Below are positions 10,370 to 21,774 of a stretch of DNA of 64,000 nucleotides, in pieces. The notes beneath the pieces are model-generated. The model searched no databases. It was not told the origin of the DNA and was given only the letters and a program-made list of their open reading frames with translations. The position numbers and the translations under genes were made by a program. Within the stretch, counting starts at the first letter, position 1, and each line of letters starts with the position of its first letter. The stretch is from assembly GCF_943734655.1 (NCBI RefSeq), contig NC_071353.1, positions 136,127,907 to 136,191,906 on the forward strand, read 5' to 3'. This stretch comes from Sabethes cyaneus. Lineage: Eukaryota; Arthropoda; Insecta; Diptera; Culicidae.

Positions 10370-12418
10370 CTGATTTAATCCACCTAGTGGTGAAAGGAAC
10401 CTTTGTTATACGGTCTTACTTGCTATTTGAGATAGAAATCGACACGTTTGGTTTACATGAAATTTTTGGAAATTTAATAAAGTTTACAAAATTTGAACCA
10501 AATAGAAGCACTTATAAATTTTGATAGTTCCTTTTCTCATGAAATTGCTGAGTAAGTTGTTACTAATGAGGGTAAGTGCAAGTAAAAGTAAGTTGTTAGA
10601 TGAAATATTATTCTTTAACATATACATTGCGTAGTAAAGGTCTAGTTTATAAGTTTTTGAACTATGCATAATTTCCTGTAATGCCATTCTATTTGATTCA
10701 CAACAATAAAGTTTTCTTGAATAAATTTCATCAATTTTTATTAACCTTCGGTTACTCACGCTGTTGTATTTTGTACAACATGTGTAGGTTTTTGAATGCC
10801 ATATTGTTATAAAGTTACAAATCGTATATTACGTATACACTAACGTATATTCTTCAGTAAACTTGTTATGAGCAAAATGTCAGAATTATTCAATGCATTA
10901 ATACTTTAAATTGTTAGGAAACAAGATTAGCATAAACCGACATCACAGAAACGAAGCAAGTAGCATGTGAGGTGTACCGCAATTGACCCCAACTGGAATT
11001 TTCTCTCGTTTCTTCATATGGAAAAATGGTGTCTGTTTGCAGCAAAATTACCAGCAAATGTAAAATGTTTAAGATGTATCCGTCTGTTGGTAACCGAGTA
11101 ATTCGGGGTCAAAACCAGGTTATTTTTTACAATTAAAGTTCTACAGTTCCTGAACAAGCAAACATAGAGGTATACTAAATTCAGCAAAGTTGTGTATTTT
11201 TATTATTTGTACAACTTTGTAATACATGAAAAAGCCATACAACAATTACAAGAAGAGTTAGAATAGAAAAACTGATTTTACAAATTCATATACAATAAAT
11301 AAGATTTTTCTACCTTCACTGAAGAGATAGAAGGTTACTGTTTTCAGCAAAATTTCTTGTAATAATATGCTCTAAAACTTTGCAGAACACATCAATGTGT
11401 TGTATTGAAACTGAAGGAAAATAATTTTTTTATATCACTTTTAGGAGGATTAATCAAAATTCAAATTCTACCAGACGATAAATCTTTCAATTTTAAGAAG
11501 CTCTTCCAAAGGTTTGATAAACTTTAAACCTAGTTTTCCTAGTCATAACTCTAGTGCGCACGTTTTCTTTGGTTTTGGGCTATTGTGCGCGCAAGTAACT
11601 GTGTTATAAAAGTTGGCGCGAGTATTCGAGGGTTAATATCTTTTGACCGGTAAAACCAATTCTTATGTAATTTTGCATATATATTCGTAGTACGAAAACC
11701 TCTCGTTTGATATTAAAATAATTGAAATTAGGTAAATTATCTTGGTTAAAATCATTATAAATTATTGTTAATTTTGGTGTGGTGTATTCGACTGCTCATA
11801 ACTTTCAAATTAAACGTCCAATCAGAAAACCATTCAATAGTGATCTATCCGGTTATATTACCTGCCAAATGAAACTAATAGCGCGTAAATCGGTTTGACC
11901 ATCTCTAAGAAACAGGCGTTCATTTGTACCTAGTCAAAACAGGTTTTTCAAGGCTAACTTTTAAACTGCTTATCCGTGTTCAATAAAACTTAGCAAAATG
12001 TTTAGTAATAGTAAGAGCTTTCGTTTGGTACTAAGATCGTTAAAATTGGTTGCGTGGTTCCGGAGAAAACCGTGTCACGTAGTTTTCACATTTTTGCTTA
12101 TAACTTTCAAACGAAAAGTCAGACCACGAAACCATTTAATAGTGATATACTAGGCAATAATACCTTTCAAACAAAAGTAATAGCGGTCGAATCGGTTCAG
12201 CTATCTCCGAGTAACAGGCGATAGAAAATTCGGAGCGAACACACATACACACATACACACATACACACATACACACATACATACACACACACACACACAG
12301 ACATTGCTCAGTTCGTCGAACCCTATCGATTGGTATATGTGACTCGGCCCTCCGGGCCTTGGATCAATTTCGTGTTTTTCGACCAATTTCTAAACCTTTG
12401 TTATATAGTATAACAAAG
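10370..12418. mobile_element. 2-kb unknown element with internal tandem repeats and terminal hairpin
   Basis: The insert interrupts the purine array. It starts near CCACCTAGTGGTG and AACCTTTGTTATA and ends with ACCTTTGTTATA...TATAACAAAGGT, a perfect small hairpin at about 12395-12420. Two direct repeats of about 130 bp lie roughly 300 bp apart (from 11800 and 12099); both contain CATAACTTTCAAA-like and TAATAGTGATMTA-like words and end in AACAGGCG. A CACACATA microsatellite follows, then a stretch with CAGTTCGTCGAACC and CTCCGGGCCTTGG. No coding sequence is recognised. The right-end architecture resembles a repeat common in mosquito genomes, but I cannot name the family. Confidence 0.6.
12236..12300. 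repeat. CACACATA / CA microsatellite
   Basis: Tandem ACACATAC units pass into a pure AC run; this lies inside the 10370-12418 element. Confidence 0.95.
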
Positions 12419-13292
12419 GTAAAAAGACGACAGACGGGAGATAAAAATAAACGTGACAGAAAAGAGGAAAAACGAAACAGACAAAGATTTTTGTCGAGAA
12501 AGTAAAAAGTTAGAAAAAGCGAAAAACTGGAACCGGAAAAAAGGAAAAAAGAGAATAGAAAAGACGGAAAACGAGATGACAATAACAAAAATCGAGTGAG
12601 AAACATGAGAAAGAACAGGACTGATAATAGGGCAATATGGGACAGAAAACAATAGAAAACAAAAGAGAAAAAAGAATAGCGAGGAGAAAAAGAAAACCGA
12701 CAGGAGAAACGAGTAATCCAGCAAAAAGAGAAAGATGGGACAAAAAACGGCAAATGGGACAGAAATAACGGACTACAGAAAAAAGGTAAATCGGAAGATA
12801 AAAAGACGGGAGATTAAAATGGAAAACCGGAGAGAAAAGGGAAAAAAGGGAGCCAAAATAGAATAAACAGAATAAACATTATAGAAAAGAAGAAAAACGG
12901 ATCAAACGAAGACGAAAAGCAAAAAGGAAAAAAAGATAGAAAAAGACAAAAACTGGAACCAGAAAAAAGGGGAAAAAGAGAAGAGAAAAGACGGAAAATT
13001 TGATGAAACTAACAAAATTTGAGTGAAAAACATTAGGAAAAAGTGATTAAAAATAGGACAAAATAAGACAAACGAAAGAAAAACGGAACGATGAAATTGG
13101 AACCACGAGACAGAAAAAAAGACAAACAAAAAAGAGGAAAAATGGAAAGTGAGATCAAAAACCTAGAAAACGGTATAAAAAAACGAGAAAAAAGGATAAA
13201 AGTGGAATACGCGGGATTGGAAAACAGAAATAAATGGAACAGAAAAGTGGTGAAACGTGCGAGAGAATTGGACGAAAAATGTCAATTTTAAT
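12419..13292. repeat. Degenerate purine-strand array (block 4)
   Basis: Continuation of the 6.7-10.4 kb array after the 2-kb insert. The module AAAAACTGGAACCGG / AGGAAAAAAGAGAA / ACAAAAATCGAGTGAG appears at about 12505, and again diverged at about 12945 (AAACTGGAACCAGAAAAAAGG ... TTTGAGTGAAAAACAT), roughly 440 bp apart. The array ends at about 13292. Confidence 0.9.
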
Positions 13293-13309
13293 TTCAAAGA
13301 AGTTTATTA

Positions 13310-13610
13310 TATCTAGTGGTAAGTAAAATTTGGGGCTGCTTACGATTGCAGAGGAACATTGCACCCTGTTTGGGTTGAAAGACCCGATAAGGCAATTAAC
13401 TTCATAAGAAGTGCTATGCCTAATTGGGATAACTGGCATAATGGTATTGACAACATTTCGAATTACTGATAGTATGTCAAACAGTGCACACTGATTAGGA
13501 ATGGAGCATACCACAATAGACCTAATTCTGTTCGCAGTGGTTCCGTATCCTATAATCAAGAATTTCAAGTAATAATTCGTGTCTAATTTCATTTAGTTAT
13601 TACAAATCCA
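13310..13610. repeat. Dispersed repeat fragment related to 38665-38830
   Basis: Shares AAGGCAATTAACTT / AAGGCAATAAACTT, CCTAATTGGGA / CCTTATTGGGA, CCACAATAGA and TCGCAGTGG in the same order with 38665-38830. No coding capacity is visible. It is probably a non-autonomous transposon family of the locus; I do not recognise its name. Confidence 0.5.
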
Positions 13611-13611
13611 T

Positions 13612-16600
13612 TTGCACTGGAATGTCCGGAGTTTTCATGCTAATCGGCCGGTATTTTTCTGCAAAGTAATAACAAATTCGCCATCTTACGATTACTTCAT
13701 TTTTCCATACCAAAGCATTCTGCTGAAAGGTCGAGTGCCCCACTTTTTGTTTATGTCTGGACACGCTAGTGCTTATAATGTCAGCACGAGGCAACCAAGG
13801 TGACTGGATTTGATTTTATTTTTTATGTCGTGAATGAATAGAAAATTGGTCGTCAATAGAGGAAACTCAATTCAGGCTGCTGCAGATCCTGCTGAATCAC
13901 TATACATACAATCTTCTGTAGGTCATCTTTTTTCCGTATCACAATCGGATCAGTTCCCACCCATCAGACCGTCGTCGAACGGTGACGACACGATGCTGCC
14001 GATGATAAGCCATGGATGATAGCGTCTACAACATGCAACACGCAAACCCGCAAACAATAAAATATGATAGCACAACCCTTCACCTCTCACGCAACGCCTT
14101 TTACGAGCGTAATTTTTCAATCAAAACGGCACCATTTGGACAGTTCCCGGCAAAGTAAGGGCCACGCTTTAAAAAGAGGCCCTCCTCGCGTCGGTCGCGT
14201 GTACGACTTATTGGCCATGAGAGTTTTTCTCGTTTGTTCACTTCAACACAATTCGCGAATGATCCACTCCAGGATTTGTGTACCGTCGGGCCGCGGCGCG
14301 ACGTGCGATCGCGAGCCGACAATCTCTGTGCTGCTACGTAGGGTCAAATTATGACGGTCTTAAGGTAGGCGGTCTGACCTTGACCGACGACCACGGTTAT
14401 TAGCTAGGCTATTGTGAAGCGAGTGCGCACATCCTAGTACACGTTTACGTGCAAATTAAGCCATTTTGCAATCGCAGGTTTAATTGGCACACAAACGCCG
14501 TTGTTCTGAAGACCACCATCCGCGAATTTTCGCGGGACCGAGATGGTCGGCACTTGTCATTGAAATTTGACGGCGATGAGACTTTAATTACTTACTCGAC
14601 GAATAGTGGACCAACAGCAGTTACTATTGTTCGGAATCGGAATTATGGAACGATATTTACAGCAAAATATTACTGTTTCTTTAATTTTGCGATTGTTCGT
14701 GACCTAATTTGCTGAACGCTGGATGCGTCGTTTAACCGTTTAAACTTTATTTGAGTTTAAAAACAAACACTGATCAAAGGTTTATGCTTATACAGTCAAA
14801 GTCAAGTTTTACGTCCATTATTAGGGGGACATTTTCCGTACGCTTTCCTTGAGTGTTTTTGGAACCGAGTTATGGTTAAAAACTAAGGATTAATGAAGAC
14901 ATATGACCGCCGGTCGTTAGTTTTCGGTCGTAAATCGGAAAAAACATGGTCAGTTCATGTTGCTTCATTGGTATTTTTTTTATTGAAGCACGATAAAAGT
15001 TAGTAGCCATAATCATGCACGGCTTTCAGCAATCTAGATTTGAATGATGGTTGCAGTCATTAATGTCTACTTACATGCCTATCGGTTGCAATGCTATCAT
15101 TGAAAACATACCTGTAAAAAAAGAAAACATCATGATTAAAATTATTGAAAGGCGCAGGAAAAAAATCATAAGCTCAGATAAAGTATTTTTAATTATTTGT
15201 TGGACTTCAAATTTGAACCTGGGTAAAAGCCGCCCCATTTAAAATGCATAACTAAGCCAGACTAAACCTCAGACCCGAGTGGAAGATGTTCAGTAAGACT
15301 TTTCTTCCGGTGCCGCGCCGTCATCATCCTTTCTTGATTTGGATTGAAAAAAAAAACACCAATCGCGAAAACTGTATGTGACAAGCAACAAATTGACAAA
15401 CATAAATTTACATCTCGTTATGTCGTTCGACACACGTCTTGATCTTCGTTTCCTACCTAGCAAGCACAGGACAGGACAGGGTCTTTGTGGGGAGGCAAAA
15501 AAGTTTTTCGACTGATGTGTAAGTAAAGGTACCCGCAGTAAAATGCACTGCTGATCGGAGGCCGGATACCGGTTACCAACAGCTTCTCCATACATATAAT
15601 AAACATACGCTCTCCAATATGGTATGGCGATGAATCTTTATGTCAGCACGATGAGCTGAATCTTTGGGGCACTGTGAGAAAAAAAAGCTTTCTTTCCACC
15701 GAACACTGCCTGCGTTGAGCACCAAATGCCAACTTATGGTATGTAAATGATGCGACTTCGAACTAGGTTAAAGTTTATCAGGAGTAGGACCTTAATTTAG
15801 TCATCGCTCTTCTCGATAGACTGACGTCACGTGCTTGCGTATTTACTACTTTGGTAAGAGAGGAAGTGTTTGATACGAAGAATGATTAATTGAACCCTCT
15901 TTCGGTTGGTACCCGAATGTTTTGCTCACTAAACTACTGCCGCCCGTTATATTAGCTGCATATTTAATTCTTTTCGAAAATTTCCGGGGTGTTTTACTGA
16001 CACTGATATTAGCTTGACCGTCCAGATTATCGAGTCAAAATTCGAAATCCAGCCATGATTTTATCGGATTAGCGGAGTGGTACTGTATCGTTTTTATCCT
16101 CGAAACTTACTGATGAGTGACACCATAATTTAAACAATTTTTACTGTGCACCAACAAAGATTGCAGCAACGAACGACATTCGAGTGCACTATGGATTGCT
16201 GCACTATGATTCATGGCAATTTTTGTCGCGTGTTTCAATTTTATACTGCCGCCGTGCCGGTAACTGGTTCTTGCTTTGGGCTTCCAACATCATCATCGTC
16301 GTGGTTGGCGGTAACCTGGCCAGCTGAGCTGTTGGTTTGGTAGGTACCGGTGCCGTACGGAGACACTCGAGTCTCATCACCTTGAACGGATGTAAAGCAG
16401 TTCCATAAACGAGAGACACACACGTCTGTCACCACCCGGTGATGATGGAGCTGCTGAGTTTTTCTTTGCAAAGTGTTTCTTTTTTATTTTGCTGAGAAAG
16501 AAACACGGGAAAGATGAAACGAACTGAAATATTATCGCATTACACAGGTTACACGCTTGTTTATCATCATTACATCAGTTACCATTTGAAGACGAAAAAC

Positions 16601-17451
16601 TCTATCTAGTTTTTCAATAGCTTTGCTTTTGGTTTGCTTTTACAAAATAATGTTTCTTTTTTTCGCTATAGTAATTCTGTTTGTTTTTTTTATTTCAGGT
16701 AAGAAGACAACTTTCACGGTAACGAAATCAAAAAAAACTAGTAGGGTAAGTACTTTCTTGTGTTAATATGTCTTTGAAATTTTTTCTTTTGTCATGTATA
16801 TTCGGATGAAAAGGAAAAAGCCCATGTAGAAATTAACAAAAGAAAACCTCGCTTTAAAACATTAGATAACCACTTCTGCAACGTGCAGCTCGTCAAATTT
16901 TTAAACAAACAATTTATGCATACTTCCTACAATCTGAAACGGCAATTGCGGAAGCGAATTATCGTGTCTAAGTGGACCATTAAAAAAATCAATCCCAACC
17001 ACAAAAGAAGTAATTTACTAGTAAAAAGCGTTAGTTCGAGGCCATGCATGATGAGAATTTTATCAACAATTGAAAGCGGGAGGCGGGCACTCCGTTCCTG
17101 ACCGGACTTCGTTCTGCTGATGGTCAGGAAAAAAAATGATGGATTTGACTGGCGACAATCACCGACCGAAGATTCAGAGCTCAGCGGTTTATAGCGAACC
17201 TTTGTTCTTTGCTCAGAAAGCTGCTAATTATTATGTCCATTCATAAGCCTTCCGTCTTTTTAGCACTACGTACTACGTGAGAACTTGTTGGAAGAACTGC
17301 ACTCAGCGCAATTAGTGATCAATCAACTCAACTGAATAAAGTTCCCATTTGTTTCTGTTTTCTTTCCGTTTTCGAATAAAAGCTCGCTTATTGAAGCAGT
17401 ATTGTAATCCGTTCATTTATTTTTATTTAACTACTAGCTGATCCGACGAAC
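13612..17451. other. Mostly unique DNA, no recognised gene
   Basis: The stretch contains GC-richer islands (about 13900-14360, 15290-15600 and 16140-16480) in AT-rich surroundings. The few open frames of 60-100 codons show no domain. A splice-site-like motif lies at 16681-16751 and is listed separately. The composition would fit conserved non-coding sequence in an intron or intergenic spacer, but conservation cannot be judged here. Confidence 0.45.
16675..16753 (+). promoter_or_regulatory. Candidate recursive splice site (ratchet point) or 47-nt microexon
   Basis: A long T-rich tract ends in TTTATTTCAG at 16698 and is followed at once by GTAAGA, so a 3' and a 5' splice signal abut at zero distance. 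This is the arrangement described for recursive splice sites in long fly introns. A second donor, GTAAGTAC, starts at 16746. If splicing used that donor, a 47-nt exon (16699-16745) would result, open in one frame as KKTTFTVTKSKKTSR after two leading bases. No transcript evidence is available, and such motifs also arise by chance. Confidence 0.3.
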
Positions 17452-18685
17452 TTCGTTTTGCCACAAATTAAACTGTGTTGTTCATAATCATGAACCTCGG
17501 ATGATCTTTGTCACAATCTCGGGCTTTGCAAGTTTCTGAGGAGTTCAACCTTAGATGATTCATTTTGGCAGTTACGTAGCTATGAAAGCATCCCAGGTAA
17601 CCAATAAGCATCACCAATGCTATTCAAATGCAAATCGCCACAGGAGCGAGAGGTCTCTAACCATCATAAAATAAATTCAAAACTCCAAAATCCCCCACAT
17701 GCCAAATTTGGTTTCATTTGCTTGATTAGTTCTCGAGCTATGGGATTCCATTTATATGGGAACCCCCTCCTAAACAGGCAAGGGGTCCTAATTCATCAAA
17801 CAAAAAATCTTGCCTCCGAAAACCCCCACATGCCAAATTTGGTTCCATTTGCTTGATTAGTTCTCGAGATAAGAGAAAATTTGTATTTCATTTGTATGGG
17901 AGTCCCCCATCCTAAGCAGGGGAGGGGTCCCAAATCACCATAGAAAAAATTCTTGCCTCTAAAAACACCCACATGCTGGTTCCAATTGCTTGATTAATTC
18001 TTGAGATAAGAGAAAATTTGTATTTCATTTATATGGAAGCACCCCCCCCCCCTATTGAAAGGGGGAGGGATCCTAATTCATAAAAAAAACCTTGCCTCCG
18101 AAAACCCCCACATGCCAAATTTGGTTCCATTTACTTGATTAGTTCTCGAGTTATGAGGAAATTTGTATTTCATTTGTATGGGAGCCCCCCCCCCTCTTAA
18201 AGGGGAGAGGGGTCATAATTCCCACCATAGAAAACATTTCTGCCCCCTAAAAGCCCCACAGACCAAATTTAGTTCCATTTGCTTGATTAGTTCTCGAGAT
18301 AAGAGGAAATTTGTATTTCATATGTATGGAACCCCCCCTCTTAAAGGGGAGAGGGGTCATAATTCCTTTTCTAAAGATGGGAGAGGTCTCAATTCACCAT
18401 AGAAAAAATTCTTTCCTCTAAAAACACCCACGTGCCAAATTTAGTTCCAATTGCTTGATTATTTCTCTAGTTATGCAGAAATTTGCGTTTCATTTGTATG
18501 GGAGCCCCCCCCCCCTCTTAGAAGAGGAAGGGATCTCTAACTATCATAAGAACCTTCTTCGGCCCCAAAAACCCCTACATGCAAATTTTCACGCGGGTCG
18601 GTTCAGTAGTTTTCGATTCTATAAGGAACCTACCGACATTCTGTCTGTCTGTCAGAAATCCATTTTTATAGGTATAGATTTTTAT
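17452..18685 (+). mobile_element. Monomer-bearing dispersed element, long copy
   Basis: The copy starts with CTAGCTGATCCGACGAACTT and ATTAAACTGTGTTG and ends with GTTCAGTAGTTTTCGATTC, CATTTTTATAGGTATAGAT. In between are about seven diverged monomers of roughly 130-175 bp. Each contains CCACATGCCAAATTTGG, CATTTGCTTGATTA, TCTCGAG, ATTTGTATTTCATTTGTATG, a run of 6-10 C, a GGGGAGGGGTC stretch and AATTCACCATAGAAAA. The element at 34764-34950 has the same two ends but no complete monomer. No protein is encoded. The superfamily is not clear to me. Confidence 0.75.
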
Positions 18686-18765
18686 TAGACGAATAGTTTT
18701 CGGCGATATCGTTGCGATGCAACGATGCGACTTCAAACACAACCATAATATAAAACTTAAAGAGT

Positions 18766-19236
18766 CATGAAGGTTGAAGGTTTCGGCAAAGGGAGGACAA
18801 AAATCGAGAAGCGATAATGGAACTATTTCTGGGAATGGCGAAACGTTGGAAGACGCGCTGAAACAGCTGGAAAATGACCAACGTGCCAGAGAAAAGGCCG
18901 TAGAGGAGGAAATAATGATTCCCAGAGAAAAGCGACTGAAAATGGACACTGCTCTGAATGAAAAGCAGCGACTTCAGGAGAAGGCATTTCGTAAAAAACA
19001 ATTGCAGCAAGAACGAGAGATGAAACTGCGCCTGTGGCAGGAGACACGCGAGATGCTGGAACAAAAGTGTGCCGAAGAGAAAACCTATCGAGACAGACCT
19101 ATCGAGGAGATGCTTCACGAGTTAGTAAAAGCAAGAGAGGTTGTTGCGAAAGTTGCTGTGGGTCGCGTGGCTGTAGGTGATAGAAAAGAAGATAAAGAAA
19201 CAGAACCTTCCTTCGAGCATAAAGTCAAATTTTGAC
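18766..19236 (+). pseudogene. BEL/Pao gag remnant, N-terminal charged coiled coil
   Basis: An open stretch of 153 codons (ATG at 18774) encodes a Lys/Glu/Arg-rich helical protein with repeated LE-, KR- and QE-heptad-like patterns (for example LKQLENDQRAREKAVEEE). This is typical of the coiled-coil N-terminal half of BEL/Pao gag proteins. The link rests on position and on the clearer gag, protease and RT homologies downstream. A stop at 19234 ends the frame. Coding potential continues in another frame at 19177-19530, so a frameshift is likely near 19200. Confidence 0.7.
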
Positions 19237-19294
19237 CGAAGAAGCAGACTAGTGAGAGCATTCGTTACGGAAAAGCAGGTTGTGGGCCCGCCTA

Positions 19295-19380
19295 CACACT
19301 TAAAAAAGTGCCGAAGTCAGCAAAATTTTGCCGAGATTTGGACAGCCGAGCGTTCGGTAAAATTCGGTAAAAATGACAGC
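19295..19380 (+). mobile_element. Half of a palindromic Tc1-type MITE inside gag
   Basis: After the dinucleotide TA at 19293-19294 the sequence reads CACACTTAAAAAAGTGCCG, then AGCAAAATTTTGCCGAGA and GGACAGCC.AGCGTTCGGT. It is nearly identical to the left arm of the complete MITE at 32115-32301. The second arm is missing. It either decayed or was deleted, or the insert was a single arm from the start. The open frame of gag reads through it. Confidence 0.8.
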
Positions 19381-19870
19381 TCGTCCGAAGAAGCCAGCGA
19401 ATGCAATGCTCAAGATGTTCAGTGCGGTTCGGCGAATGAGGAAGAAAAGGATGCAGAGACAGAAGAGCGCGTGAAGTCAAAGCTGTCTCGAAAAGACCGA
19501 GGAGTGCTCTCTCATCTGTTGGCTGGCTAGCAACAGAAGCAGTCGTCATTGAAAAAGCAGCGGCTACCACAAAATAAACAACCTTCAGAAAAGAAGCGAA
19601 GTCCAAGGAACAAATAGCGGTGAGACAAGCTCTCCCCAGGAATATACATATCTTCAAGGGTGAACCATAACTGTGGCCTCTTTCCATCAGCAGCTATGAG
19701 TATTCTACGCAAGCATGTGGTTTCTCAAATTTGGACAACTTGAAGCGACTCTAAGACGGCCTGCGCACTCGAGGCAGTTAGAACCCGGTTAGTTCTTACG
19801 GATTCCGTTCCTGACGTCCGTCGTCTCTTCGGAAAACCCAAAAAGCTCCTGAAGATGGTGTCGTTGAAAG
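19381..19870 (+). pseudogene. BEL/Pao gag remnant, central region
   Basis: In the frame VRQALPRN...IFKGEP (from 19620), followed after a stop by LWPLSISSYEYSTQACGF and SNLDNLKRL, the order and spacing match the central gag domain of insect BEL/Pao elements. Downstream, SRSLLRKTQK-like pieces and FGKPKKLLKM occur in a shifted frame. Several stops (for example near 19667 and 19753) and at least two frameshifts disable it. The identification rests on recognised family sequence. The ends of the domain are approximate. Confidence 0.75.
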
Positions 19871-19924
19871 TACGCAGTGCTTCACGGCAATAATCACGAT
19901 AATCATGGCAAAAGCCGGTGTAAT

Positions 19925-20104
19925 ATTAAAGTGCGTTGCAATGTCGTTGCACGCCGCGGTGAGCACCATCCTCTGCTAATCGGATGGTACACGATGGATG
20001 TTCTTGTTTTTCTAAATGAAGGGTCGTCCACTACGCTTGTGGAGGAGTTTATCGTCAACAAGTTGAACGTAGGTGTAGAATTGCTGGTCGTTACGTGGAC
20101 GTGA
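19925..20104 (+). pseudogene. BEL/Pao aspartic protease remnant
   Basis: The frame GEHHPLLIGWYTMDVLVFLN, with EGSSTTLVEEFIVNKLNVG following, corresponds to the retropepsin-like region of BEL/Pao polyproteins. The active-site triad expected there (D-[DS]-G) is represented by NEG, so the catalytic Asp appears lost. A stop at 20102 ends the frame. The position between gag and RT remnants supports the call. Confidence 0.75.
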
Positions 20105-20640
20105 AACGTGAAACGTTACGAGAGTCGGTCAGAGAAGTTTGAATTCAAGCTTTCAGCTAGAGGATCCCGAGAAATGCTGCCGGTGAAGAACGCTCGTTCG
20201 GTGGCAATGTTATAGCTTCCAAGTCAGGCTATGCCGTAGGAGAGGATCGCTAGTCCCAACTGAAGAACTTGCTGGTGGTTAGTTACGCGTTGGAGGAACC
20301 TCCATATGTTTGCTCCATAGGAAAGTCGCGTGCGTGGACCTGGTCAACCGATCGCTGTAAGGTCAAAGCTGGGGTAGACCATTAACAGGCCAGAAAATTG
20401 AACTGTTGCGGAGAGTTTCGTTAACGTTCATTCCGTGGAACCATTCAGCAATGAAGACCGCGAACTCAGTACTGGAGCTGGAGGACACAGAACACCGATA
20501 CTCCTTGCAACGCGGTATTAGAGTCGCCGGAAAATCTGCTCGCTCGTAAGATTCTGCAAGCGACGACGATGCGAATCGACCGACCGATTCGAGTCAAGCC
20601 TACCGTAGCGTGAAGACGTAAGAAGATTCTCAGTCAATTA
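20105..20640 (+). pseudogene. BEL/Pao linker between protease and RT, heavily decayed
   Basis: Short pieces in several frames (SRSEKFEFKL, PWNHSAMKTANSVLELED) lie in the position expected for the linker region. Homology is weak, and stops are frequent. Confidence 0.45.
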
Positions 20641-20985
20641 TCCGACGGGTGAAAGCGTTGGAGAAAAACCTGGGGAAGAATTCAGCGCGCCAACAAAATG
20701 TCCACCAGAAAATACCACAGTGCGAGGCGATGCGGTACGCGCATACAATCACGAAGGAGGAACTAGCAAAAGCGAAAAAGAATCCGCTCAGGTATCTTCC
20801 GTTTAACGTGGTGGTCAACCCACGGAAACCAGGAAAGGTGCATTTGGTGTGAATCTTGCTGTCCACTTCAACAGGGACAAAGACATGCAAACCGAGCGAG
20901 TTCCTGGCATGTATTCCTGGATTCGACCGCTGGACGAGAGAAGTTCCAACCGGTTCTGCAACGGGTCAAACGACCAACCAAAAGG
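20641..20985 (+). pseudogene. BEL/Pao reverse transcriptase remnant, N-terminal part
   Basis: The frame RRVKALEKNLGKNSARQQNV leads to AMRYAHTITKEELAKAKK and RYLPFNVVVNPRKPGKVHLV (stop at 20850). This is the RT entry region of BEL/Pao polyproteins, with the LPxxVVxNPxKPGKxxxV signature. A second piece continues in another frame with NLAVHFNRDKDMQTERVPGM. The catalytic core of the RT, including the DD motif, is absent: the sequence jumps near 20990 to a region far downstream in the polyprotein. An internal deletion of several hundred codons is inferred. Confidence 0.8.
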
Positions 20986-21164
20986 ATCGTGTTGAGCTGT
21001 GTCATGGCGATGTTCGATGCTCAAGAGGATTTGTGGAGGACCGGCTGCGGTTGGAACGAGCAAATCGAAGGCGAATCATTCCGGATCTGGATTCGCTGGA
21101 CAAAAGTGCTACCGTTGATCGAAAAAACCGAATTTTCCGGAGTTACTTTGGAGACGCTGACAGC
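20986..21164 (+). pseudogene. BEL/Pao remnant, region between RT and RNase H-like domain
   Basis: The frame MAMFDAQEDLWRTGCGWNEQ, followed by IEGESFRIWIRWTKVLPLIE, matches the conserved stretch with DVWR.G..W and W.KVLP that follows the RT in BEL/Pao (Pao A17 region). Its direct contact with the N-terminal RT piece marks the deletion. The match ends near 21160, where the foldback element starts. Confidence 0.75.
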
Positions 21165-21766
21165 CCATTAGCCGTATATACGTTTGCCATACGGACGATT
21201 GCGGATACACGTACGAATGCCATAATGGACGGAAGCCATTTAGACGAATACTATAATGGACGGGAGCCGTAATGTATGTTTACCATAATTCATATATTTG
21301 ACTTTTGATTTTTGGTATGATGGCTCAGAACAATGAACTACACTTCGACTAGTTCAAAGCTTGAAGGACTAGCGTGGCCATGAATCAGCCCAAAAAAGCG
21401 CTTTTTGTTTTGTAAAGAGTATCTCGATGCTAGGACTAGGGAAAACTAACTAGAGGTCAGTAATCCTAGGAAAACGAATGGACCTAGACAGATGTGATAT
21501 CTGCGGGGGGCTACCTCCTTACAGTGGCCGGCGCTTCCGACGGCGAACCATCGGTGAACACCCGCGACCTGCAACCGTTCCGCCCTGAATCATCTGGGAA
21601 ACGCCCTGAAATATATAAATTATGTCAAACGTACATTATGGCTCCCATCCATTATGACAAACATACATTGTGGCATTCGTCTTAATGGCTCCCGTCCATT
21701 ATGGCACTCGTCTTTAAGGCATTCGTACGTATGACCACCGTTATGGCTCTCGTCTGGTTACCTTTG
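21165..21766. mobile_element. Foldback element with subrepeated inverted arms
   Basis: The left arm (about 21180-21300) contains CGTACGAATGCCATAATGGA, GGGAGCCGTAATGTATGTTT and CCATAATTCATATATTTGAC. The reverse complement of the right arm (about 21600-21762) contains the same words. Within each arm the unit ATAATGGACGGGAGCCAT repeats. The flanks CTTTGGAGACGCTGA (21145-21160) and CTTTGGAAACGTT (21762-21774) are similar. They may be a diverged long target duplication in the BEL sequence, which would fit a MULE/foldback type. The ends are uncertain. The central 300 bp has a short open frame that I cannot identify. Confidence 0.55.
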
Positions 21767-21774
21767 GAAACGTT

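Noticed and set aside
12236..12300. Possible CRISPR-like or telomeric repeat
   Set aside because: It is a plain CA/CACACATA microsatellite; no spacers or telomere units are present.
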